A stretch of DNA of 64,000 bases from Pseudomonadota bacterium (GTDB lineage: Bacteria > Pseudomonadota > Gammaproteobacteria > Steroidobacterales > Steroidobacteraceae): NCBI GenBank assembly GCA_037200975.1, contig JBBCGI010000001.1:4361716-4425715 (forward strand), read 5' to 3'. Below are positions 35,561-44,455 of the stretch, piece by piece; position 1 is the first letter of the stretch; each line of letters starts with the position of its first letter. The notes beneath the pieces are model-generated. The model had not been told where the DNA came from and ran no database searches. It saw nothing but the letters and a program-made list of their open reading frames with translations. Position numbers and translations under genes: made by a program.

Positions 35561-35929
35561 ATGAACACACCTACGGATGATTCGAATACCTTATTGCGGG
35601 CGCGCAATCTTCTGCAGTCGGTGCTGCGCGAACACGAAAGCAACGACCCGCGCGGGGTCGATACCGGCACGCTCGCGCGCATGCTCGTACACATGGACAA
35701 CATCGCCAGGTCGGTCAGCGCCTCGCGCGACGACCACGTGAATGCGTCCAAGCGGCTCAACGATTTCGCCAACACGGTCGAACGCATGGAGCGCATCGCT
35801 TCGCAGCCCGGCGCAGTGCGCGCGGATTCGCCGATGGGCATGCTGGTCGCGACGCTGCGCGCCGCAGGTCGCGAATTGAGTAATGCCGGCGAGCCGCCGA
35901 GTTGGGCGGGTGGCGCCGCGAGCCCCTGA
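35561..35929 (+). CDS. Small helical protein of unknown function
   Basis: 122 residues from ATG 35561. It appears mostly helical and charged, with no signal or membrane segment. Central part DTGTLARMLVHMDNIARSV is followed by HVNASKRLNDFANTVERM, and the tail is Gly/Ala/Pro-rich. It ends 7 bases before the likely folE start, so co-transcription is likely. I do not recognise the family. Confidence 0.6.
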   Translation: MNTPTDDSNTLLRARNLLQSVLREHESNDPRGVDTGTLARMLVHMDNIARSVSASRDDHVNASKRLNDFANTVERMERIASQPGAVRADSPMGMLVATLRAAGRELSNAGEPPSWAGGAASP

Positions 35930-35936
35930 GTCTGTC

Positions 35937-36638
35937 GTGGTGACAGACAAACCCGCAGATTCCCGGCCGGTGTCGGAGCGTATCCGCGATCGCCTGATCA
36001 AGGAGCAACGGCGATATCACGCCAACGACAACATCTCGGCGTACATCGGGCCCGGTGAGCTCGAAGAACTGCAAAGGGAAGTCGCCGAGAAGATGGCGGG
36101 TGTCCTGAGCAGCCTCGTCATCGACGTCGAACACGACCACAACACGCGCGAGACCGCGCGGCGGGTCGCCAAGATGTACGTGAACGAGGTGTTTCGCGGG
36201 CGGTATGTGCCGGCGCCGCATATCACCGAATTTCCCAATGCCTCGCATCTCAACGAGTTGATGATCGTGGGGCCGATCACGGTGCGCAGTGCCTGCAGCC
36301 ATCACCTGTGCCCGATCATGGGCCGGCTGTGGATAGGTGTCATGCCGAACGAGGATTCGGACCTGATCGGCCTGTCGAAGTATTCGCGCGTCGCGGACTG
36401 GATCATGTCGCGGCCGCAGATCCAGGAAGAGGCCATCATCCAGCTGTCGGATCTGCTGGTGACCATGGTGAAGCCCGACGGCCTGGCCGTGGTGATGGAG
36501 GCGGATCACTTCTGCATGCAGTGGCGCGGCGTCAAGGACACCGCGTCGAAGATGATCAACAGCGTGATGAAGGGCGTGTTCCTCAAGGACGGCGCGCTGC
36601 GGCGGGAGTTCCTCTCGCTCATCAACCTCAAGGGGTAA
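35937..36638 (+). CDS. folE: GTP cyclohydrolase I
   Basis: 233 residues from GTG 35937, or 232 from the adjacent GTG 35940; an ATG at 35883 overlaps the preceding gene and adds a non-family extension. Zinc ligands are visible in RSACSHHLCPIMGR and later HFCMQW. Other family segments are HDHNTRETARRVAKMYVNE and IGLSKYSRVADWIMSRPQIQE. It converts GTP to dihydroneopterin triphosphate, the first step of folate biosynthesis. The TAA stop lies within a palindromic repeat shared with the convergent gene. Confidence 0.93.
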   Translation: MVTDKPADSRPVSERIRDRLIKEQRRYHANDNISAYIGPGELEELQREVAEKMAGVLSSLVIDVEHDHNTRETARRVAKMYVNEVFRGRYVPAPHITEFPNASHLNELMIVGPITVRSACSHHLCPIMGRLWIGVMPNEDSDLIGLSKYSRVADWIMSRPQIQEEAIIQLSDLLVTMVKPDGLAVVMEADHFCMQWRGVKDTASKMINSVMKGVFLKDGALRREFLSLINLKG

Positions 36639-36740
36639 GTCGGTGCGGCGTAAGTCGGTGCCGGGTCGGACTTAGCAAAACCGGCGAACGCCGGTTTTGC
36701 TAAGTCCGACCCGGCACCGACTTACGCCGCACCGACTTAC
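36635..36740. repeat. Family B palindrome, copy 2, spanning two convergent stop codons
   Basis: A perfect 52-bp inverted repeat (36635-36686 and 36689-36740) with a 2-nt centre. Each arm has TAAGTCGGTGCGGCG, then TAAGTCGGTGCCGGGT, then an inner part ending CAAAACCGGCG. The folE stop (36636-36638) lies in the left arm and the DUF1552 stop (36737-36739, minus) in the right arm. As RNA it would fold into a very stable hairpin from either side and could end both transcripts. Confidence 0.93.
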
Positions 36741-38113
36741 GCGAAGCGGCCGGTCGAATCGCCGTGTTTCTCGATGCCTTGCGCGCCCATGCCGTCCGCC
36801 ATGGAGAGGTAGAGATTCGTGATCGGCGTGGATTCGGCCTTCACGTAGCGGCCGGTCTTGAGTTTGCCGCCGCCCGAGCCCGCAACCACTACCGGTAGAT
36901 TGGCGTGCGTGTGGCGATTGCCATCGGCATTGCCCGACCCGTACAGGATCATCGAGTGGTGCAGCAGCGACTGCCCATCGAATTCCTTCGTCGCATCCAT
37001 CTTCTCGAGGAACGTGGCGAGGCGCTGCACGTACCAGTGATCGATCTGCCGCACCTTCTCGATCATCTCGGGCTTGTTCTGGTGATGCGTGAGGTTGTGA
37101 TGCCCCTCGGCGATACCGATCTCGTCGAAGCTGCGATTGCTGCCTTCGCGCGCGATCAGCAGCGTGGCGACGCGAGTGGAATCCGTCTGGAACGCGAGCA
37201 GCAACATGTCGAACATCAGCGCGATGTGTTCCTGGTAACTGGCCGGCACACCGGCCGGCGCGTCCACGTTCGGGTTCTTCACCGCCAGCCGTTCCGAATT
37301 CTCGATACGCTGCTCGATCTCGCGCACGCTGGTGAGATATTGATCGAGCTTCGCGCGATCGCGCCCGTCGAGACGTGCATCGAGCTTGTGCGCATCCTGC
37401 ATCACATAGTCGAGAATCGAGTGCTGCTCCTGCTGCCGCCGCTTGAGGTTGGCGACGCGTTCGTTCGGCGCACCGGCGCCAAACAACCTTTCGAACACGA
37501 AGCGCGGATTGTGCTCGGGCGACAGCGGCTGCATCGCCGAGCGCCAGGCGAGGTTGTACACGTACGCGCACGCATAGCCCGAATCGCAATCCCCGGCCTT
37601 GCGCACCGCATCGCACGTCAGCTCCAGCGACGAGAACCGCGTGAGGTGCCCAATCTGGTTGGCCACGACCTGGTCGATCGACACGCCGGCATGAATGTCC
37701 GAGCCCGCTGTCTTCTTGACGCGCACGCCCGTGAGAAACGTGCCGCCCGCGCGCGCGTGATCTCCCGCGCCGTCGGGGCCAGCCTCCGCGCTTTCATCCG
37801 CCAGCCCCGAGATCACCTGGACCTGGTTGCGCACTTTCGCGAGCGGGGCGAGCGTCGAAGACAATTCGAAATTCGTACCCGCATCTCCCGCCGGCCACCA
37901 CGCACCCGGGATGGTGCCGTTCGGCACATACAGGAACGCCATGCGCGCGGGCACGGTCTTCGTGGCCTTCGCCGCCAACGCGATCGACGGATACATCGAC
38001 TGCAGCGTGGGCAACGCGACACACGCTCCGAGTCCCCGGAAAAACCCGCGCCGGCTCAGCGAGTCGTGTCGTTCCGCCGCGAGATTCCGGTGGTGCAATG
38101 GATTCTTGATCAT
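36737..38113 (-). CDS. DUF1552 protein with Tat signal
   Basis: 458 residues. The N-terminus SLSRRGFFRGLGACVALP is a twin-arginine signal. The body carries FLYVPNGTIPGAWWPAG, ARAGGTFLTGV and RIENSERLAVKNPN, with HHSMILYGSGNADGNRHTHA near the end, matching DUF1552. These proteins are nearly always encoded next to DUF1592/DUF1588 cytochrome-like proteins, as here (1-base gap). Function is unknown; an exported, possibly oxidative role is implied by the partner. Confidence 0.88.
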   Translation of the reverse strand: MIKNPLHHRNLAAERHDSLSRRGFFRGLGACVALPTLQSMYPSIALAAKATKTVPARMAFLYVPNGTIPGAWWPAGDAGTNFELSSTLAPLAKVRNQVQVISGLADESAEAGPDGAGDHARAGGTFLTGVRVKKTAGSDIHAGVSIDQVVANQIGHLTRFSSLELTCDAVRKAGDCDSGYACAYVYNLAWRSAMQPLSPEHNPRFVFERLFGAGAPNERVANLKRRQQEQHSILDYVMQDAHKLDARLDGRDRAKLDQYLTSVREIEQRIENSERLAVKNPNVDAPAGVPASYQEHIALMFDMLLLAFQTDSTRVATLLIAREGSNRSFDEIGIAEGHHNLTHHQNKPEMIEKVRQIDHWYVQRLATFLEKMDATKEFDGQSLLHHSMILYGSGNADGNRHTHANLPVVVAGSGGGKLKTGRYVKAESTPITNLYLSMADGMGAQGIEKHGDSTGRFA

Positions 38114-38114
38114 G

Positions 38115-40643
38115 TCAGTTGGCCGCCGTGATCGTTGCCTGGGTTCGCATCTTCTGGAAAGGCGCGGATTCGATCACGCCCATCAACATCGCCGAAAACC
38201 TGCCGTCGTTCTGATCGAGGCGCTTGACGATCCGGTCGATCGTTTCCACGTCGTAATACTCGGGCCCACGGCCGGTGGCGTAGGTGAGCATTTTCGTCGT
38301 CAGCGTACGGTAAAAATCCTCGCGATGCGCGGTGGCGAGTATCTTCTTGAGCTCGCTCACGCTATTGAACTTTTCGCCGGTGATCAGCTGGCCCGGCGCG
38401 AGGATGTCCTGCTTGCGCTCCGTATCGCGCCACATGCCGAGCGCGTTGAAATTCTCGAACGCGAGGCCGATCGGGTCCATGCGGTTGTGGCACGACGAAC
38501 ACGCGGGGTCTTCGCGGTGTTTGGTCAGCGATTCGCGCAGCGTCGGCTCACGCCCTTCGTGCGCGACCTCACTCGCCTCGAGCGCGGGCACATTGGCCGG
38601 CGGCGGTGGCGGCGGCGTGCCGAGGAAATTCGCCAGCACGAACAAGCCGCGCTTCACGGGCGATGTGCGATCCGGATTGGACGTGACGATGAGCGACGAA
38701 CCCTGCGTTAATACGCCACCGCGCGGGCTGCCGGCCGGCAGCGTCACGAGGCGCAGCTCGTCACCACTGATACCGGGAATGCCGTAGTGCTTCGCCAGCT
38801 TTTCGTTTAGATAGGTGTAATTGCTGTCGATGAGCTCCGTGACGGGCCGGTCGTCCTTCACGATGTGTTTGAAGTAGAGCTCGGTTTCCTCGCGCATCGC
38901 CTTGCGCATTTCGCCGTTGAGCTCGATCTTCTTGTCCACGACGCCGTCGATGTGCGCGGCGAGTTTCTTTGCGGTGGCTTCGTCCTGCGCGCGCCATGCC
39001 TGGTGCAGCAGCCGCTGGTTTTCCTCCTCGCCGGCGTCGCGAATCAGGATCTCCCGCGCGTTGCTCGAGATACCTTCGAGGTCGCGCGCTTCGAGCCACT
39101 GCCCGGTGAAATTCTGCGACAACGACTTCGAACGTTCGTCCGCCAGCATGCGCTGGACCTGCGCGGGCAGATTCGCGCGCAACTCCCCGCGCGCGGCGAG
39201 CGCGAGCAGTTCGTCGTCCGGCATCGTCGACCACAGGAAATACGACAGCCGCGAGGCGAGGGAATATTCGTCGACCGGCGCGGAGTGCGCCTCGAGCGGA
39301 TGCGGCGCGGGCTCTTCGAGCCGGAACAGGAAGTGCGGCGACGACAACACCGCGGCCATCGCCTGCGCGACGCCCTGTTCGAACGTCTTGCCTTTCTGCC
39401 GATAGGTGTCTTCGGCGAGCCGGGCAAGGCGATCGGCCGTGTCGTCGGATTTATCCGGGCCCAGCGGCCGGCGGTATGCCTTCGAGGCGAACGCGCCTAA
39501 CAACTCGCGCGCGTAGGCGAGGCGCTCGGCGCGGCCCGCGGGGATGGGGCGCGGGAAGAACCGGTCGTAGTTCGCGGGCTTGATCCACTGGTCCTTTTCG
39601 AGCGGTCCTTCGATCGTCAGCTTGTTGATCGTGAGCCGCGAGGACTTCGGCCCCTTCACGTCTTCACCCGTGCTCGCCTTGCCGTCGTCGAGCGAGGTGA
39701 ACTCGAGGCTCAGGTCGTGATCGGCCGCGGTCCATTTGTGATCGGACTCGAAGGTGAAGGATTTTTCGTAGAAGTACGCGAACTCCTTGTTGAGCACTTC
39801 CTTGCCGTCGATCTTGAAGACGAGGCGGCCGCGATCGGGTACGAACGCAAAATCGCCGCGTACGTCGACGCCGAGCGTCACCTTGTACGAGCCGGCGCCG
39901 GGGGTTTTTACCTTGGCGGCCACGCTGCTGGAAGCGTTGTACGGAAAGCGCACGCGGCCGCTCTGTCTTTCGCCGGCGGGTGTTGCGAACGCGGTCGCCG
40001 GGACTTCCTGCTCCGCGACTTTGCGATCCGCGATCGGCACGGCATCCGCCACGATGACGGTGGCCGCGGCGACATATTTCTCGACCAGCATCGGCGAGAT
40101 CGACAGCGCATCGCCGATGTTGTCGAAGCCGAAGCCGGTGTCGTCGGGCGGAAATTCCACCTCGGCGTTGAAATCCACGCCGAGCAGGTCGCGCACGGTG
40201 TTGCGGTATTCCACGCGATTGAGCCGGCGCACGGTCACGCGGCCCGGATCCGGATTGTGCGGATCGAGGCGGAAAACGTCGGTCTTGATCCAGCGTTCGA
40301 GCTTCTGCTGGTCGGTGGGGCTGAGCCGTGGCTTCTGCTCGGCCGGCATGAGCCCGGAACGCGTATTCACGAGGACGCGCAGCCACAGGTCCTTGTCGAG
40401 GATTTGCGCGTTGGATTCGAGCTCGTCGAAGGCGACCTTGCCCTTGTTGTACCCGTCACCGTGGCACTCGTAGCAATGGTCTTCGAGGATCGGGTTGATG
40501 GTTTTTTTGTAGGCGGCAACCGCCGAGTTTTCCGTGATTGCAGCGGCCGTTCCGGTGGTAGCGGCGGATGAAACGGACAGCGCCAGCGCCCCCGTCAGAG
40601 AAACCACGATTCCAGCGCCCAGAATGGGCTTCAAAGACACCAT
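38115..40643 (-). CDS. DUF1587/DUF1592/DUF1588/DUF1585 multi-domain c-type cytochrome-like protein
   Basis: 842 residues from ATG 40643; the frame runs further upstream, but only from this start is there a signal peptide followed by the cytochrome motif. An N-terminal planctomycete-type cytochrome C region has the heme motif CYECH (residues 57-61). DUF1587 follows (VTVRRLNRVEYRNTVRDLLG), then the middle carbohydrate-binding-like region, DUF1592 (SLASRLSYFLWSTMPDDELL), DUF1588 with a second heme motif CSSCH near residue 718, and DUF1585 (LTYATGRGPEYYDV). Predicted periplasmic. Family members are abundant in Planctomycetes and some soil Gammaproteobacteria, with no proven function known to me. 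Confidence 0.9.
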   Translation of the reverse strand: MVSLKPILGAGIVVSLTGALALSVSSAATTGTAAAITENSAVAAYKKTINPILEDHCYECHGDGYNKGKVAFDELESNAQILDKDLWLRVLVNTRSGLMPAEQKPRLSPTDQQKLERWIKTDVFRLDPHNPDPGRVTVRRLNRVEYRNTVRDLLGVDFNAEVEFPPDDTGFGFDNIGDALSISPMLVEKYVAAATVIVADAVPIADRKVAEQEVPATAFATPAGERQSGRVRFPYNASSSVAAKVKTPGAGSYKVTLGVDVRGDFAFVPDRGRLVFKIDGKEVLNKEFAYFYEKSFTFESDHKWTAADHDLSLEFTSLDDGKASTGEDVKGPKSSRLTINKLTIEGPLEKDQWIKPANYDRFFPRPIPAGRAERLAYARELLGAFASKAYRRPLGPDKSDDTADRLARLAEDTYRQKGKTFEQGVAQAMAAVLSSPHFLFRLEEPAPHPLEAHSAPVDEYSLASRLSYFLWSTMPDDELLALAARGELRANLPAQVQRMLADERSKSLSQNFTGQWLEARDLEGISSNAREILIRDAGEEENQRLLHQAWRAQDEATAKKLAAHIDGVVDKKIELNGEMRKAMREETELYFKHIVKDDRPVTELIDSNYTYLNEKLAKHYGIPGISGDELRLVTLPAGSPRGGVLTQGSSLIVTSNPDRTSPVKRGLFVLANFLGTPPPPPPANVPALEASEVAHEGREPTLRESLTKHREDPACSSCHNRMDPIGLAFENFNALGMWRDTERKQDILAPGQLITGEKFNSVSELKKILATAHREDFYRTLTTKMLTYATGRGPEYYDVETIDRIVKRLDQNDGRFSAMLMGVIESAPFQKMRTQATITAAN

Positions 40644-40769
40644 CGGCCCCCGCTCTCGCCAGATGTAAACGCTCGCATTTTGCGTGTTTTGGACGTGCAG
40701 GTCACGGCCAATGTTCCCGAAAAATCGTTTATAAATACGGCCTTCCATAAGCCAGCAAGGGGCCAGCGC

Positions 40770-41234
40770 ATGTCCAGTTCTTTCCATCGCAGCATTCGGC
40801 TGCTCGCGATTTCCACGGTCGTCATCGGTGCCGCCGTATACGCGGCGACGCCGGCCGAATTGCAGAAAGCGCGTCACGAACATTACGAAGAGCTGGGTGA
40901 TGCATTCAAAGCCGTGCGCGACCAGAGCAAGGCGTCGCCGCCCGATTTCGCGGCGCTGCTCAAGGCGGCCGAGACCGTGCAGAAGGCGTCGGTCAATCAG
41001 CAGCAGTGGTTTGCGAAAGGCACCGGGCCCGAGGCTGGCAAGACGCGCGCGCTGCCGGAGATCTGGACCAAGCCGGCGGAGTTCGAGGCCGCGCAGAAGT
41101 TGTTTGCCGATCGCGTGCCGGCGCTGGTCGCCGCAGCGAAAGCCAAGGACGTCGAGGCCGTGGGCGCGGCGTTCAAACAAGTCGGCGGCTCCTGCAAAAA
41201 TTGCCACGACACGTTCCGCTCACCCGAGGAATGA
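40770..41234 (+). CDS. Cytochrome c' / c556-type (class II) cytochrome
   Basis: 154 residues from ATG 40770. A signal peptide ends near AVYAATP. It is a four-helix bundle by composition, with the heme-attachment motif CKNCH close to the C-terminus, as in class II cytochromes c. Exported to the periplasm. Its stop overlaps the next ATG (ATGA), tying it to a di-heme-type cytochrome b. The 126-base gap to the divergent DUF1592 gene could hold promoters for both. Confidence 0.92.
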   Translation: MSSSFHRSIRLLAISTVVIGAAVYAATPAELQKARHEHYEELGDAFKAVRDQSKASPPDFAALLKAAETVQKASVNQQQWFAKGTGPEAGKTRALPEIWTKPAEFEAAQKLFADRVPALVAAAKAKDVEAVGAAFKQVGGSCKNCHDTFRSPEE

Positions 41235-41869
41235 ATCGCGTCCGGGTCTGGGACGTCCCGACCCGACTCATTCATTGGCTGATCGTGCTGCTGGTCGCGG
41301 CGTCCTGGTGGACGGGCGAAACGGGGCGCATGGACTGGCATCGGTACAGCGGCTATCTGCTGCTGGGGCTCGTGGGTTTCCGCGTGTACTGGGGCTTGTT
41401 CGGCGCGTCGACCGCGCGGTTCCGCCAGTTCGTGCGCGGGCCGCGCGCCATCTGGGGTTATGTGCGCGGGCGGTGGGAAACGCTGCCCGGGCACAACCCG
41501 CTCGGCGCGGTGAGCGCCGTCGTGCTGCTGGCGCTGCTGTTCGCACAGGTCGTGCTCGGGTTGTTTGCCGTCGATGTGGATGGCATCGAGTCCGGTCCGC
41601 TGTCATCACACGTGAGTTTCGCGGCGGGGCGCCTCTGCGCGAAGGTGCATCACCAGGTGTTCAACCTGCTGCTCGCGCTGATCGCCGTGCACATCGTCGC
41701 CGTGCTGTTCTACGTGCTCGTGAAGAAGCAGAACCTGATCGCCGCCATGTTCCATGGCAGGCGTGAGTACGCGCAGGATCTGCCGCCGGTTGTGAATGCA
41801 TCGAAGGTGCGGCTGATCGTGGGCGCCATCGTCATCGCCGCGCTGACATGGTTCATCACGCGAGAGTGA
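41231..41869 (+). CDS. Cytochrome b561 / hydrogenase-type cytochrome b
   Basis: 212 residues with four hydrophobic segments. It begins RVWDVPTRLIHWLIVLLVA, with further candidate heme-ligand histidines in MDWHRYSGYLLLG and KVHHQVFNLLLALIAVHIV. This is the cytochrome_b_N type found in hydrogenase and small membrane electron carriers. Encoded with a cytochrome c', it probably passes electrons between the quinone pool and that periplasmic partner. A family B palindrome follows directly. Confidence 0.9.
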   Translation: MNRVRVWDVPTRLIHWLIVLLVAASWWTGETGRMDWHRYSGYLLLGLVGFRVYWGLFGASTARFRQFVRGPRAIWGYVRGRWETLPGHNPLGAVSAVVLLALLFAQVVLGLFAVDVDGIESGPLSSHVSFAAGRLCAKVHHQVFNLLLALIAVHIVAVLFYVLVKKQNLIAAMFHGRREYAQDLPPVVNASKVRLIVGAIVIAALTWFITRE

Positions 41870-41873
41870 GAGT

Positions 41874-41951
41874 GGTGCCGGGGTGCAATTCTCGTAATTA
41901 GCTCACCGCTCGCGAGTGCTGGGCTAATTACGAGAATTGCACCCCGGCACC
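41874..41951. repeat. Family B palindrome, copy 3
   Basis: A perfect 29-bp inverted repeat (41874-41902 and 41923-41951) with a 20-nt loop. It shares only the core GGTGCCGGGG with the other family B copies; the inner part TGCAATTCTCGTAATTAGC recurs as a single arm at 51071. It begins 5 bases after the cytochrome b stop codon. Confidence 0.9.
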
Positions 41952-42085
41952 GCTTCTCCTACGTCAGTGCGCGCGTCGCGCGGTTTTGTCAGCGTATATC
42001 CCCCATTCGAAATGGCGAGTTTCGGCGTCTGGAGGCGGCGGCGCCGATGGGAGCGCGATCTCGGCCGAGGTCTAATAACCTCAAG

Positions 42086-42589
42086 ATGAATTCCAGCAAT
42101 GCGCAAGGTTGGCCCGATCGGAAGCCCCGGCGGCTCGAGCAGTACGAAGAGCCCGCACTGGGCGCACACCTCGTCACGCCCTGGATGGGTTACGCGCACC
42201 ACGGCATCTATGTCGGCGGCGGCAAGGTCATTCACTACGGCGCGTTGATGTACGACATCATCCGCAAGCCGGTCGAAGAGGTGACCCTGCAATGTTTCGC
42301 GGGGGGACGGGCGGTGTTCGTGATCGCGCATGCCGAGGCCTGCCTCGATACCCGGGAAATCATCCGCCGCGCCCGCTCGCGGCTCGGCGAGAAGAAGTAC
42401 CGCCTGCTCACCAACAACTGCGAACACTTCTGCGAGTGGGCGTTGCACGGCGTGGCGCGCAGCTTCCAGGTCGAAACCTCGCTGGCGTTCCCGCGCCTGG
42501 TCGGCGAACGGCTGCAGCGCGCCGTGTCGCGGCTCCTTCGACGCCTGGTGTTCGTCCGCCGGCCAGCCCGGATTCGTATCCAGAAGTAA
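42086..42589 (+). CDS. LRAT/NlpC-P60-like domain protein
   Basis: 167 residues from ATG 42086. The lecithin:retinol acyltransferase-like permuted papain fold is suggested by HHGIYVGGGKVIHYG (catalytic-type His) and the cysteine motif LTNNCEHFCEWALHG. Bacterial members may be acyltransferases, amidases or peptidases. The C-terminus is basic (LQRAVSRLLRRLVF), possibly membrane-associated. No signal peptide. Its neighbours do not suggest a pathway. Confidence 0.85.
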   Translation: MNSSNAQGWPDRKPRRLEQYEEPALGAHLVTPWMGYAHHGIYVGGGKVIHYGALMYDIIRKPVEEVTLQCFAGGRAVFVIAHAEACLDTREIIRRARSRLGEKKYRLLTNNCEHFCEWALHGVARSFQVETSLAFPRLVGERLQRAVSRLLRRLVFVRRPARIRIQK

Positions 42590-42661
42590 TTCGTACCCCC
42601 GGATGCAACCTCCGGCCCTCTTGGCGCGTCTCACCAACGGGACGTTCGACAGGGAGTGCTC

Positions 42662-43216
42662 ATGAACAGGTTGCAGCGCAGCGTTGCCTTGGCATTGCTG
42701 ATTTTCCCCGTTGTCGCCGCCGCGCAGACCGTGCGCCGGCCCGACTGGAAGATGTACGGCTACGACGAGCGGGTGCTGACCCACGGTGACGACTGGGCGG
42801 ACAGCAAGCCGATGTTCTTCTACTACCTCAGTTCCGGGATCTCACGGCTGAGCGATGGCCACCTGCTGGTGACCACCCAGGATGTCAGTGCGTCGGCATT
42901 GAAGCCTATCGATGCCGGCAGCAAGGCCGCGATCCGGCGACGCGCGGAACTGCGCATTGCGAGCGGTTACGAGCCGCCACTCGCGCGCCTGATCGCTTCC
43001 GTCGAGGAAAGCCGCGAGCTCGTCGCACGCAACGAAAGGCTGGCGACTGGCGATCTCACGGCAACCGGTTCCCACACGTTGTACGAGATCGACTGCGAAT
43101 GCCGCGTGCTGAGATTGCGCCGGGACGATCTCATCCAGTCCTGGCAGGACGCGCCGCCGGATACGAGCCGCGGCGCCTTGGTCAAGCTGGCCTGTGCCGC
43201 GGCAGAGGGCGGGTGA
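42662..43216 (+). CDS. Exported protein of unknown function
   Basis: 184 residues from ATG 42662, with AGGGAG six bases upstream. A signal peptide ends at VVAAAQT. The mature part has PDWKMYGYDE, then a Cys-containing C-terminal segment YEIDCECRVLRLRRDD and one further cysteine near the end. Tyr/Trp-rich at the start and charged later. It is probably periplasmic. I do not recognise the family. Confidence 0.65.
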   Translation: MNRLQRSVALALLIFPVVAAAQTVRRPDWKMYGYDERVLTHGDDWADSKPMFFYYLSSGISRLSDGHLLVTTQDVSASALKPIDAGSKAAIRRRAELRIASGYEPPLARLIASVEESRELVARNERLATGDLTATGSHTLYEIDCECRVLRLRRDDLIQSWQDAPPDTSRGALVKLACAAAEGG

Positions 43217-43219
43217 TCG

Positions 43220-43300
43220 GCTAAGTCGGTGCCGGGTCGGACTTAAGAGATTTGGCCATTGCGGCCAAATCTCTTAAGTCCGACCCGGCACCGACTTAGC
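43220..43300. repeat. Family B palindrome, copy 4
   Basis: A perfect 38-bp inverted repeat (43220-43257 and 43263-43300) with a 5-nt loop. The arm starts GCTAAGTCGGTGCCGGGT, then CGGACTTA, then a copy-specific AGAGATTTGGCC. It fills the whole gap between two convergent genes, beginning 3 bases after one stop and ending immediately before the other. Confidence 0.93.
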
Positions 43301-44401
43301 TCACCGCCAGACCCACTCCAGCGCCTGCGGCAAGGTCTGCTCCCGCACCTTGCGATCGCAGTGCCCCGAATCCAGCGCGTAGCTGTACTGGTAGTGGTAG
43401 CCCTTGTTCTTGAGCACGGCCGCCATGCGGTGGTTAGCCGTCACCCAGTCGTGCATGTCGTCGCGCATCACGTTCGGGTTGAACAGGTCGCGATCGCCGA
43501 CGTGCATCCAGATGCGGATCGGCTTCACCTCGCTCGCGGCGATCAGCTTCTCGTGATAGTCCCAGGCGCCACCCGGGGTCTGCGGATTGAACGGCCACTG
43601 CTGGTTCACGAACGTACCCGAATAACTGATCACGCGGTGGTACCACTCGGGGTGATACCACGCCATCGTGAACGCCGCCGCGGCGCCGGAGCTGCAACCC
43701 ATCGCCGCGCGGCGGTCCGGGTCGTTGCTCAGCTTCACGCCGTAATTCTGCTCCACGGCGGGCAACACTTCCGTCTGGATGAACTCGGCGAAGCGGCCTG
43801 ACAAGGTGTCGTACTCCAGCCCGCGCTGATGCCCCTGCGCATCGCCGCCGCCGTTCTGGATCATCACCGCGATCATCGCCGGCACGCGCTTCTGCGCGAT
43901 CAGGTTGTCGAGAACCGTGGGCAGCGTTTTATCCGGCTCGCCCATCTTGGGCCCATCGTGGACCACGATGAGCGGTGCACCTTGCCCGCGTTTGTACTGC
44001 GCCGGCACATACACGGTGATCGCGCGCGTCCACGGCTGCTCGTGCGTCTCCACGATCAGCGTCCGCGGGTTGGCCGGATCCACCGTGCCAAACTTCTCGC
44101 GCGCAATGGCGACCGGATAGATCTTGCTGTCCTTCGACTCCATCGTGAACTGCCGCACCGACCCCTGCGGCACACCTGCCACGACGGTGAGCTCCGGCGG
44201 CGCGAAATACGTCGGCCCAATGACGAAGTCACCCTCAGCGTCCAACGGCGCGTTGCGCCCCATCACCGTGAACTTCGGTGCACCGGGCCCATCGACCGGG
44301 CGCGTGGGCGGAGTGGGGCGCGCGGTTTGCGCCATGGCGAGCACGGCTCCAAACAACCCAACGACAGCCGCGACAAGACGAACCGACAACGTGTGCTGCA
44401 T
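43301..44401 (-). CDS. Secreted putative esterase (alpha/beta hydrolase)
   Basis: 366 residues. A signal peptide ends at VLAMAQT. The hydrolase domain has PLIVVHDGPKM (oxyanion region), the nucleophile elbow MGCSSGAAAAF and a late histidine in DSGHCDRK. This is the esterase D / feruloyl-esterase-like or enterochelin-esterase-like group. Substrate is unknown. It ends in a palindrome shared with the convergent gene. Confidence 0.85.
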   Translation of the reverse strand: MQHTLSVRLVAAVVGLFGAVLAMAQTARPTPPTRPVDGPGAPKFTVMGRNAPLDAEGDFVIGPTYFAPPELTVVAGVPQGSVRQFTMESKDSKIYPVAIAREKFGTVDPANPRTLIVETHEQPWTRAITVYVPAQYKRGQGAPLIVVHDGPKMGEPDKTLPTVLDNLIAQKRVPAMIAVMIQNGGGDAQGHQRGLEYDTLSGRFAEFIQTEVLPAVEQNYGVKLSNDPDRRAAMGCSSGAAAAFTMAWYHPEWYHRVISYSGTFVNQQWPFNPQTPGGAWDYHEKLIAASEVKPIRIWMHVGDRDLFNPNVMRDDMHDWVTANHRMAAVLKNKGYHYQYSYALDSGHCDRKVREQTLPQALEWVWR

Positions 44402-44455
44402 GGATCCCCCGATCGTGAGCCGCGATCCTAACGCGCGCCCGGCAATCAGGCCACG

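Noticed and set aside
40644-41207. N-terminal extension of the DUF1592 protein frame by 188 codons
   Set aside because: The extension runs antisense through the cytochrome c' gene; the signal peptide and CxxCH begin only from ATG 40643.
13094-43300. Repeated palindromes as a CRISPR array
   Set aside because: Copies are kilobases apart, each is a full inverted repeat, and there are no regularly spaced spacers or cas genes.
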